Shown one piece after another: positions 1-6,603 of a stretch of 64,000 nucleotides of DNA. The first letter of the stretch is position 1. Every line of letters starts with the position of its first letter. The stretch is from CAVQXR01 sp046330455. Lineage in GTDB: Bacteria; Actinomycetota; Thermoleophilia; Gaiellales; Gaiellaceae. The notes under the pieces were generated by a model. That model was not told the origin of the DNA and searched no databases. It saw only the letters and a program-made list of their open reading frames with translations. A program made the translations under genes and the position numbers. The stretch is from contig JAXLSU010000008.1 in assembly GCA_046330455.1 (NCBI GenBank), positions 124,001 to 188,000 of the forward strand, in the 5' to 3' direction.

Positions 1-2677
1 TTGCGAGCTCGCAGGCGGCGATCATCGCCCGGATGTCGCCGTTGTTGAAGCTCGGCGTCCGGACGTTCTCGAGGATGTGCTTCCAGAGACCGTGCTGCCA
101 GACCCCCCGGTCCTGGAGCTTCACGGCCCGGTAGATGTTGCCCTCCGACCAGTTGTCGACGAGGTCGATCGCGAGGCCCGGATAGGCCCCGCCGATGTCG
201 AGCACGTGCGCGGAGGCGCCCGAGAACCCGACCAGCTCGCCCTCGAAGAAGATCGGGATCACGATCGCGACGTCCGGGGAGTGGGTGGCGCCGCCGTAGG
301 GGTCGTTGTGGAGGATCACGTCGCCCTCGTGGATGTCGTCCCCGAGGATCGCGATCACGTTCTTCACGATCTTGGGCATCGCGCCCATGAACATCGGCGT
401 CGAGTCCGACTCGGCGAGCTCGTTGCCGTCGCGGTCGAAGATCCCCGCACCGAGGTCTTCCGACTCCCGGATGATCGACGAGTAGGACATGCGGTAGAGC
501 ACCCCGGCCATCTCCTTCGCGATCGCCGAGAACGCGCCGCCGATCACGCGCATCAGGATCGGGGTGGCGAGGCCCGACCCGTGGGCGCCGGTCGTCTGCG
601 CGCGCGAGGCGCAGTCGATCACGATGTTGCCGTGGCCGTCGATCTCGGCCGAGAGCCCCGGCGGCACGACCGTGGTCGTGTCGTACTGCTCGACGATCGC
701 CGGGCCCACGAACCGGTCACCGGCCCGGAGCCGCTCGCGCTCGTAGAAGGGGGTCAGGTGACGTTCCGCCTTGCCGTCGACGTCGAAGACCACGTCACGC
801 TCGAGCGTCCTCGCGCGGGTCGGGTCGCCGTCGCCGGGCTCGAGCTCGGCCGGGCGCAGCTCGTCCACGAGGCCGATCGCGACGACGCGGACGTTGATGA
901 TCTCGATCGGCGCCTCGAACCGGTGGCCGTACTCGGCCTCGTGGGCACCGTGGAAGCGTTCCTTCAGCTCCTCGACCCACGCGCCGTTCACCGACCCCGC
1001 CGGGACCTCGGTGCGCACCTCGTAGCCCTGCCCTGCGTAGCGGCAGTCCGCGAGTCGCCGGACGAGGCGTCGCTCCTGCGGAACGGCATCGGCGTCGAGC
1101 TGGGCCGTCGCCTGCGCGACGAGCTCGTCGAAGCGGGCCGTGAGCCGCGCCTCGTCGAGGTTCTTCAGCTGGTGGCGCTCCGTGGCGACGAACTCGTGCT
1201 GCAGGTCGGTGGCGAGCAGCCCGGTCGCGGCGATGATCCCCGGGTGGGGCGGGACGAGCACCCGTGCGATCTCGAGCTCGAGTGCGATGTCGCAGGCAAA
1301 CAGCGGGCCTGCGCCGCCCGCCGCGACGAGCGTGAACTCGCGCGGGTCGTAGCCGCGGCGGACCGAGTTGAGCTCGATCGCCTGGGTCATCCCGTACTTC
1401 TGGATCTGGAGCGCGCCGAGCGCCGCCTGCTCGAGCTCCATGCCGAGCTCGTCGGCGACGTTCTGCATCGCCGTCTCTGCGAGCGAGCGGTCGAGCTCCA
1501 TCGAGCCGCCGAGCAGCCCGCGGTCGGAGCGAAGGCGGCCGAGAAGGAGCTGGGCGTCGGTCGAGGTCGGGAGGTCGCCGCCCCGCCCGTAGCAGGCCGG
1601 TCCCGGGTCGGCCCCCGCCGACTGCGGGCCGACGCGGAAGACGCCTCCCGGGTCGACGTACGCGATCGAGCCGCCTCCCGCGCCGATCGTGTCGATGTCG
1701 ACCATCGGCACCATCGCCTGGTAGTCGCCGATCTTCGTGTCGAGCAGGTGCCGCATCCGCAGCTGGCCGCCGGCGGCGACCCCGATGTCGGCGGACGTCC
1801 CGCCGATGTCGAGGGTGACGACGTTGTCGAAGCCCGCGACCTTCCCTGCCCAGATCCCCCCGATCAGGCCGGCGACAGGGCCCGACATCAGCAGGTTCAC
1901 CGGCCGCTCCTTCGCCGACTCGACGGTTGCCATCCCGCCGGAGGACTGCATGAGCTGGATTCCGTGCCCGAAGCCGGCGCTGCACATCGCGTCGTCGAAG
2001 CGTTCGAGGTAGCGCGAGACCTTCGGGCCGACGTAGGCATTGAGGCAGACGGTCGAGAAGCGCTCGAACTCCCGGTAGAGCGGGAGCACCTCGTGGGAGA
2101 CGGAGAGGTAGGCGTCCGGGTGCTCCTCGAGGACGATCTCCTTGATCCGTTGCTCGTGATCGGGGTTGAGGTACGAGTGCAGGAGGCAGATCGAGACCGC
2201 CTCGACGCCGGCCTCGCGCAGCTCGCGTGCACGGGCACGGACCTCGTCCTCGTCGAGCGGGACGAGCACGTCGCCGCGCGGCACGGTCACGCGCTCCTTC
2301 ACGGTGAGCCGGTGGCGGCGCTTCACGAGCGGTCGCGACTGCCAGGGAAGCTCCTGCTGGAGCGAGAAGTTGAGCGGCTTCTTGTGGCGGGCGATGTGGA
2401 GGATGTCACGCATCCCCTCGGTCGTGATCATCCCGACCTCGGCGCCCGTGTGGGTGAGCGCGATGTTCGTTGCGACCGTCGTGCCGTGCAGGAGCGTGTC
2501 GACGGCGGTGAGCTCGACCCCCGCCTTCGCGCAGAGGTCGGTAACCCCGCCGACGGTGCCGCGGGCAGGGTCGTCGGGTGTGGAGGGGACCTTGTCGACC
2601 GTGATCCGCCCGGACTCGGCATCGACGAGGATCAGGTCGGTGAAGGTCCCTCCGACGTCGACTCCGATGCGCTTCAT
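1..2677 (-). CDS. hyuAB: Fused hydantoinase/oxoprolinase A-B protein (partial, runs off left edge)
   Basis: This family uses ATP to open cyclic amides such as N-methylhydantoin or 5-oxoproline in the cytoplasm. About 892 residues are visible. The A half starts with GVDVGGTFTD (residues 5-14), the ASKHA-type phosphate-binding signature, and has DIGGTSADIG near residue 293 followed by an AGGGSIAY stretch. Near residue 690 the same frame passes without a stop into a B half (IGGAFSAIAKEMAGV, then SIIRESEDLGAGIFD). The subunits are therefore fused as in 5-oxoprolinases, unlike the split pair at 56300-60346, which is a close paralogue. The ATG at 2677 has GGGAGG five bases upstream. It follows an LLM oxidoreductase and an amidohydrolase on the same strand. 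The substrate cannot be told from sequence. The family is certain; the C-terminal part is outside the window. Confidence 0.93.
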   Translation of the reverse strand, partial: MKRIGVDVGGTFTDLILVDAESGRITVDKVPSTPDDPARGTVGGVTDLCAKAGVELTAVDTLLHGTTVATNIALTHTGAEVGMITTEGMRDILHIARHKKPLNFSLQQELPWQSRPLVKRRHRLTVKERVTVPRGDVLVPLDEDEVRARARELREAGVEAVSICLLHSYLNPDHEQRIKEIVLEEHPDAYLSVSHEVLPLYREFERFSTVCLNAYVGPKVSRYLERFDDAMCSAGFGHGIQLMQSSGGMATVESAKERPVNLLMSGPVAGLIGGIWAGKVAGFDNVVTLDIGGTSADIGVAAGGQLRMRHLLDTKIGDYQAMVPMVDIDTIGAGGGSIAYVDPGGVFRVGPQSAGADPGPACYGRGGDLPTSTDAQLLLGRLRSDRGLLGGSMELDRSLAETAMQNVADELGMELEQAALGALQIQKYGMTQAIELNSVRRGYDPREFTLVAAGGAGPLFACDIALELEIARVLVPPHPGIIAATGLLATDLQHEFVATERHQLKNLDEARLTARFDELVAQATAQLDADAVPQERRLVRRLADCRYAGQGYEVRTEVPAGSVNGAWVEELKERFHGAHEAEYGHRFEAPIEIINVRVVAIGLVDELRPAELEPGDGDPTRARTLERDVVFDVDGKAERHLTPFYERERLRAGDRFVGPAIVEQYDTTTVVPPGLSAEIDGHGNIVIDCASRAQTTGAHGSGLATPILMRVIGGAFSAIAKEMAGVLYRMSYSSIIRESEDLGAGIFDRDGNELAESDSTPMFMGAMPKIVKNVIAILGDDIHEGDVILHNDPYGGATHSPDVAIVIPIFFEGELVGFSGASAHVLDIGGAYPGLAIDLVDNWSEGNIYRAVKLQDRGVWQHGLWKHILENVRTPSFNNGDIRAMIAACELA

Positions 2678-2705
2678 GACGCCCTCCCGGCTCTGTGCGT
2701 GAGTT

Positions 2706-2715
2706 GTTCGTGAAC
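2706..2715. promoter_or_regulatory. Perfect palindrome GTTCGTGAAC upstream of hyuAB
   Basis: A perfect 10-bp palindrome lies 29 bp upstream of the hyuAB start. It shares the CGTTCAC/GTGAACG half-site with the two direct repeats ahead of the ureide-urease operon at 18013-18049. It is a candidate operator; no binding protein can be assigned. Confidence 0.35.
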
Positions 2716-2730
2716 GGTGACCATATCGCT

Positions 2731-2800
2731 CCGAACCGCGCGCCACCTGCGCGTAGTTCAGCGTTAGGATGAAATCGGGTGGTGGTCTGGGGTGGCCCCG
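2731..2800 (-). repeat. Copy A of a 70-bp shared upstream element
   Basis: This stretch aligns without gaps to 18061-18130 at about 84% identity; the last 40 bases (2761-2800) match at 37 of 40. Read leftward, it begins about 22 bp after the stop codon of the LLM gene with a GGGGCCACCCC hairpin and ends some 50 bp before the hyuAB start. Neither strand shows a conserved coding pattern. It could be a processing or termination hairpin plus part of a promoter or operator. Confidence 0.6.
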
Positions 2801-2822
2801 GGTCGTGGCCCGTTCGGACAGG

Positions 2823-3836
2823 TCAGGCGCCCGCCGCGATCCCGAGGGGCGCGATCACCTCCCGCCCGACCCGGTCCATCTGCTCGAGCTCGCCGTTCAG
2901 GTAGGCACACGAGATCTCGTCGATCCCGAGCTCGTGCAGCTCCCGCACCTTGGCGACGACCTTCTCGGGCGAGCCGGCGATCGCGAAGTCGTCGACGAGG
3001 TCGCCGCTCAGGTAGGCCGTGTGGTCGGCCGTCGAGTCGAGATGGCCGGCGTAGTAGTCGTACTCGTCGCGCGCCTGTGCCAGGCGGGTCATCGGCTCGG
3101 GCATCCCGTGCTCGGGGTTGCGGTTCATCGTGTCCTGGATGTGGTTGGCGCAGGCTGCGGGCGCCCAGCGACACTTCGCCCAGGCCTCCTCCTGGTCGTC
3201 TCCGACCCACATCGCCGTCAGCACGGAGAACCTGATCGAACCGGGGTCGCGCCCGGCGTCGGCGGCACCGGCCCGCACGTGTTCCATCGCCCACGAGATC
3301 GAGATCGGATTGACACCGACGTAGAGCATCACGCGATCGGCCAGCGACCCCGCGAGCCGGAGGTTCTTCGGGCCGGTCGCGGGCATCATGATCGGGATCC
3401 CCGGGTCGTCCTGCACCCAGCGCAGGTGGACGTCGGCGTCGTTGAGCGTCACGTGCCTGCCCGCCATCAGGTCGCGTAGCACCGGGACGGACTCGCGCAG
3501 GAACGACGTCTTGACGGGGTTGAGGCCCATCGTCCGCACCGCGCTGTCGCCACGGCCGATCCCGAGCTCGAGGCGGCCCGGGTGGAGCTGCCCGAGCGTC
3601 GCGAATGCGCTCGCGGTCGTCGTCACGTGCCGTGTGAAGGGGTTCGTGACCGCCGTGCCGACGACGATGCGCTCGGTCGCCGCCAGCGAGTGGGTCATGT
3701 AGACGAAGCAGTCCTGCCAGAGGAGCTGCGAATCGACGAACCAGGCGTGGCTGTACCCGGCCTGCTCGGCCTTGCGCACCGAGGCGATGCACTCGTCGAA
3801 GTCCTGGGCCAGGAACTGCGAGCCGATCGTGGCCAC
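2823..3836 (-). CDS. LLM-class F420-type oxidoreductase (Mer-like)
   Basis: This 337-residue TIM-barrel protein belongs to the luciferase-like superfamily and looks closest to the Mer-type, F420-dependent branch. Recognisable segments are the early barrel strand around FVDSQLLWQD, the GIGRGDSAVRTMG loop (about residues 93-105) and GPKNLRLAGSLAD near the middle. Cofactor and substrate are inferred from family likeness; FMN use cannot be excluded. The start is GTG at 3836, with AGGAG a few bases upstream. It lies 22 bp downstream of the isochorismatase-fold hydrolase and 145 bp upstream of hyuAB, so the three probably act in one pathway. The pairing of an LLM oxygenase with such a hydrolase recalls the Rut pyrimidine pathway, but this protein is not clearly RutA. 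Confidence 0.85.
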   Translation of the reverse strand: MATIGSQFLAQDFDECIASVRKAEQAGYSHAWFVDSQLLWQDCFVYMTHSLAATERIVVGTAVTNPFTRHVTTTASAFATLGQLHPGRLELGIGRGDSAVRTMGLNPVKTSFLRESVPVLRDLMAGRHVTLNDADVHLRWVQDDPGIPIMMPATGPKNLRLAGSLADRVMLYVGVNPISISWAMEHVRAGAADAGRDPGSIRFSVLTAMWVGDDQEEAWAKCRWAPAACANHIQDTMNRNPEHGMPEPMTRLAQARDEYDYYAGHLDSTADHTAYLSGDLVDDFAIAGSPEKVVAKVRELHELGIDEISCAYLNGELEQMDRVGREVIAPLGIAAGA

Positions 3837-3858
3837 GGCGTCTCCTCTCGGTCGGGTC

Positions 3859-4515
3859 TCAGGGCCTGCCTGCGAGCACGGCCGGGAAGGTGCGCAGCTC
3901 CGCGAGCGTCTGCTCGAGGGTGTTCACCTGGCCCCAGCCCACCCGCATCATCTCGATTGCCGGGTCGTGGAGGTGGGGAAGCGTCGTACCGGTGCACTCC
4001 TCGACGACGATCGGCTTGAGGTCCCGGAACAGGGCGTCCTTGCAGGTCGCGCCCACGCACTGATTCGTGAGCACGCCGGTGATGATCACGGTCTCGGCGC
4101 CAAGCGCCCGCAGGATCAGCTCGAGGTTCGTCTGGAAGAAGGCCGAGAGGCGGCACTTCTCGACGTACCAGTCCTCCGGCTGCGGATCGAGCTCGTCGAG
4201 GATCTCGTAGCCCCACGTGCCCTGGCGCAGCCCGCCGTCGTGGAGCAGCTCGCGGATCACCATGAACGGGCCGCCGTCCACGAGCTCCCTCGTTCCATGC
4301 CGCGTCCAGACGATCGGGACGCCGCGGCGCCGGCACTCCTCGTTGAGCTGCCTGGTCGGCTCGATGACCCGCTGCATGTGGGCGATGTGCACGTCGTTCT
4401 GCCCGTACCAGCCGTCCCCGTGCAGGAAGTCATTCTGGTCGTCGATGGCGACGTGAACCGTACGCCCTGGCACGAGGTTCCACGCCGACTCACGCACGTA
4501 CAGTGGGCTTCCCAT
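3859..4515 (-). CDS. Isochorismatase-fold cysteine amidohydrolase
   Basis: This 218-residue cytoplasmic hydrolase belongs to the isochorismatase-like family, whose amidase members cleave ureido or carbamoyl groups (RutB, N-carbamoylsarcosine amidase, biuret hydrolase). The catalytic triad is visible: Asp25 in AIDDQNDF, Lys120 in VEKCRLSAF and the nucleophile Cys153 in GVLTNQCVGATCKDA. The length is typical. The start ATG at 4515 has AGGAGG five bases upstream. It is the first gene of a leftward unit with the LLM oxidoreductase and hyuAB, and is divergent from a tetR gene with a perfect operator palindrome between them. Release of ammonia from a ring-opened intermediate would fit the context; the exact substrate is unknown. 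Confidence 0.88.
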   Translation of the reverse strand: MGSPLYVRESAWNLVPGRTVHVAIDDQNDFLHGDGWYGQNDVHIAHMQRVIEPTRQLNEECRRRGVPIVWTRHGTRELVDGGPFMVIRELLHDGGLRQGTWGYEILDELDPQPEDWYVEKCRLSAFFQTNLELILRALGAETVIITGVLTNQCVGATCKDALFRDLKPIVVEECTGTTLPHLHDPAIEMMRVGWGQVNTLEQTLAELRTFPAVLAGRP

Positions 4516-4530
4516 CGTGGCCTCCTCTTA

Positions 4531-4544
4531 CTAACGATCGTTAG
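4531..4544. promoter_or_regulatory. TetR-type operator palindrome
   Basis: CTAACGATCGTTAG is a perfect 14-bp palindrome in the 47-bp gap between the divergent amidohydrolase (start 4515) and tetR (start 4563). Its position and form are typical of an autoregulatory TetR site that would control both directions. A TAGGAT -10-like hexamer for tetR lies just beside it. Confidence 0.72.
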
Positions 4545-4562
4545 TTAGGATATTCTTTGCAG

Positions 4563-5168
4563 ATGCCGCCTCGGGTGTCAAATGGCCACGGCACCGACCG
4601 GAGGATCCTCGAGGCTGCGACCGAGCTGTTCTCCGAGAAGGGCTACCACGGCACCTCCATGCGGGAGGTCGCCTCGGTCGTCGGGATCAGGGCCGCGAGC
4701 CTCTACAATCATTACCCGGGCAAGGAGGACCTCCTCGTCCGGATCGCCGCCGGTGTCATGGAGGAGCTGCTCGCCGGTGGCCGGCTCGCGATCGGTGAGC
4801 ATCGTGAGCCCGCGGCGAGGCTCCGGGCCCTGATCGTGTGGCACGTGACCTACCACGCCGAGCAGCGCCTGCGCGCCCGGATCGCCGACGAGCAGCTCCA
4901 CGCGATCTCGCCGGAGCGTCGCGAGGCCGTCCTCGCCGTCCGGGATGCCTACACGGAGCTCTTCAAGGACATCCTCGCGGAGGGCCGGACGCGCTGCGCC
5001 TGGCGGGTACCGAGCATCTCCGTGCTCACGTTCGGGATCGGCGGCATGTGCACGTTCGTCGACACGTGGTACCGCGAGGACGGGCTTCTCGGGCCCGCCG
5101 AGATTGCTGGGATGTACGCGGACTTCATCCTGACCGGTCTGGGCGACGGGAACCGCCCGTCCCGCTAG
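4563..5168 (+). CDS. TetR-family transcriptional regulator
   Basis: This 201-residue repressor-type protein has an N-terminal helix-turn-helix: RRILEAATELFSEKGYHG, then MREVASVVGIRAASLYNHY (about residues 32-50), which is diagnostic of TetR. The C-terminal half is the variable ligand-binding domain. The ATG at 4563 is preferred over an in-frame TTG six bases upstream. It is divergently transcribed from the amidohydrolase-LLM-hyuAB unit across a 47-bp gap that holds a perfect palindrome at 4531-4544, so it most likely represses that unit and itself. The inducer is unknown. The arrangement parallels rutR next to the rut operon, by organisation only. Confidence 0.92.
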   Translation: MPPRVSNGHGTDRRILEAATELFSEKGYHGTSMREVASVVGIRAASLYNHYPGKEDLLVRIAAGVMEELLAGGRLAIGEHREPAARLRALIVWHVTYHAEQRLRARIADEQLHAISPERREAVLAVRDAYTELFKDILAEGRTRCAWRVPSISVLTFGIGGMCTFVDTWYREDGLLGPAEIAGMYADFILTGLGDGNRPSR

Positions 5169-5171
5169 CGT
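5166..5171 (+). promoter_or_regulatory. -10 box TAGCGT for a leaderless aminopeptidase mRNA
   Basis: TAGCGT ends seven bases before the GTG start of the M29 peptidase and overlaps the tetR stop codon. This spacing suggests transcription starts at or next to the start codon. Confidence 0.4.
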
Positions 5172-5178
5172 TGCGGTC

Positions 5179-6393
5179 GTGGGACGCAACGAGGAGCTGA
5201 CCGGGAAGCTCGCGGCGCTCGTCCTGCGCGTGGGGCTGAACCTGCAACCGGGCCAGGTCCTGCTCGTCACGGCCGAGGTCGAGCATGCCCCGTTCGTCCG
5301 GGAGCTCGCCCGCCAGGCCTACGCGGGCGGCGCCCGGTACGTCGACGCCTGGTACTGGGATCCACACCTGAAGCTTGCGCGCCTCGAGCACGCGCCGGAG
5401 GACTCCCTGTCGTGGCAGCCACCGTGGCTCGACACCCGCGCCCGGGCGGCACTCGACGGGGGCGCCTACCTGCGCGTGACCGGGAACCCGGAGCCCGACC
5501 TGCTCGCCGGGGCCGATCCGGCACGTGTCGCCCTCGACCCGATGCCCGTGAACCAGGTGATCCGCTCGGGCCAGATGGACGCCGTGATGAACTGGTGCCT
5601 CTGCCCCTACCCGAGCGCGGGCTGGGCCCGGGCCGTGTTCGGTGAGCCGGACGTCGATCGTCTCTGGGAGGCCGTCGCGATCGCGACACGTCTCGACGAG
5701 CCGGATCCGATCGCGGCCTGGACGGAGCACATCGCCCGGCTCAAGGCACGGGCGGCGACGCTCGACGCCCGCCGGTTCGACGCCGTGCGCTTCCGCGGGC
5801 CGGGTACCGACCTGACGGTCGGGCTGCTCCCGGGCTCGCGGTGGATCACGGGCGACAAGGCCAACCGCGCCGGTGTCCGCTACGTCCCGAACATCCCGAC
5901 CGAGGAGCTGTTCACGACTCCCGACCGGCGGCGAACACAAGGGCGGGTTCGCTCGACGAAGCCGCTCGTCGTCGAGGGCGTCACGGTCGAGGGGCTCGAG
6001 CTCGAGCTCTCCGGCGGCAGGATCGTACGCATCGATGCAACGCGCGGAGCCGACGCCGTGCGAGGACAGACTGCCCGCGACGAGGGAGCGTCGATGCTCG
6101 GTGAGGTCGCGCTCGTCACCGGTGACTCGCGCGTCGCGCGCACGGGCGTCGTGTTCAGGGACACGCTGCTCGACGAGAATGCCGCCTGCCACGTCGCGTA
6201 CGGAGTCGCCTATGCGCTCGCCGTGGAGGGAGCGCTCGAGCTGTCGCCCGAGGAGCGCTGGGAGTCGGGAATCTCGATCTCGTCGGTGCACACGGACTTC
6301 ATGATCGGCGGCCCGGAGGTCGAGGTGGACGGTCTGGACGCATCCGGTGCGGCCACCCCGATCATCCGGGACGACGCCTGGGTTCTCCGCTGA
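5179..6393 (+). CDS. M29-family aminopeptidase
   Basis: This 404-residue cytoplasmic metalloaminopeptidase is of the M29 (thermophilic aminopeptidase T/AmpS) family, which releases N-terminal residues from peptides using two metal ions. Evidence is the overall length and the conserved C-terminal metal-site segments: NIPTEELFTTPDR (near residue 240), DENAACHVAYG (near 335) and SSVHTDFMIG (near 375), which supply Glu and His ligands. The GTG at 5179 lies 10 bp after the tetR stop and seven bases after a TAGCGT -10 box, so it may have its own leaderless promoter. A role in peptide nitrogen recycling fits the neighbourhood but is not shown. Confidence 0.9.
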   Translation: MGRNEELTGKLAALVLRVGLNLQPGQVLLVTAEVEHAPFVRELARQAYAGGARYVDAWYWDPHLKLARLEHAPEDSLSWQPPWLDTRARAALDGGAYLRVTGNPEPDLLAGADPARVALDPMPVNQVIRSGQMDAVMNWCLCPYPSAGWARAVFGEPDVDRLWEAVAIATRLDEPDPIAAWTEHIARLKARAATLDARRFDAVRFRGPGTDLTVGLLPGSRWITGDKANRAGVRYVPNIPTEELFTTPDRRRTQGRVRSTKPLVVEGVTVEGLELELSGGRIVRIDATRGADAVRGQTARDEGASMLGEVALVTGDSRVARTGVVFRDTLLDENAACHVAYGVAYALAVEGALELSPEERWESGISISSVHTDFMIGGPEVEVDGLDASGAATPIIRDDAWVLR

Positions 6394-6397
6394 CGGG

Positions 6398-6490
6398 CGG
6401 GCGGGATGAGATCCCGTCTCTACCGCCTGGACCTGGCGGGGTGAGGTCCCGTCCGTACCACCCGGGGCGGGTGGGGTGAGCTCCCGCGCA
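6398..6490. repeat. Three tandem degenerate copies of an intergenic palindrome
   Basis: Between two convergent genes there are three units of about 35 bp. Each has a GGG-rich arm, a central GAG, and a CCC-rich arm followed by GTMY-type bases (CGGGAT-GAG-ATCCCG at 6402-6416, then CGGGGT-GAG-GTCCCG near 6438, then a third near 6470). They belong to the dispersed palindrome family also seen near 34.5, 50.8 and 53.6 kb. Confidence 0.65.
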
Positions 6491-6576
6491 CACGGTGTCG
6501 CTCGCCCCAACCGACGCGACCGGATCGACGCGATCGGGCCGACGCGATTATCGATGGTCGACACGATCTCACGTAG

Positions 6577-6597
6577 GGGCCGGATCTCATCCGGCCC
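6577..6597. repeat. Perfect copy of the dispersed palindrome
   Basis: Nine-base arms GGGCCGGAT and ATCCGGCCC surround CTC. It lies seven bases after the leftward oxidoreductase's stop and is preceded by GTAG. It may form a bidirectional terminator with the array at 6398-6490. Confidence 0.7.
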
Positions 6598-6603
6598 GGC
6601 CCT

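Noticed and set aside
77..2713. An 878-codon open frame on the plus strand
   Set aside because: It is the complement of the well-conserved hyuAB gene. Its product is a repetitive Arg/Asp/Val-rich sequence with no recognisable domain, as expected for antisense frames in very GC-rich DNA.
2769..2800. A conserved short peptide, MKSGGGLGWPR, repeated near 18100 as MESGGGPGWPR
   Set aside because: The differences between the copies change amino acids rather than third codon positions on this strand, and no shared continuation follows. The DNA element itself, not a peptide, is conserved.
3859..4515. Assigning the hydrolase as RutB and the LLM gene as RutA
   Set aside because: The organisation is similar, but the LLM protein looks Mer-like and other rut genes are missing, so a specific name would overstate the evidence.
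5125..6564. A 479-codon minus-strand frame over the M29 peptidase
   Set aside because: It is antisense to a complete aminopeptidase with family motifs and shows no domain of its own.
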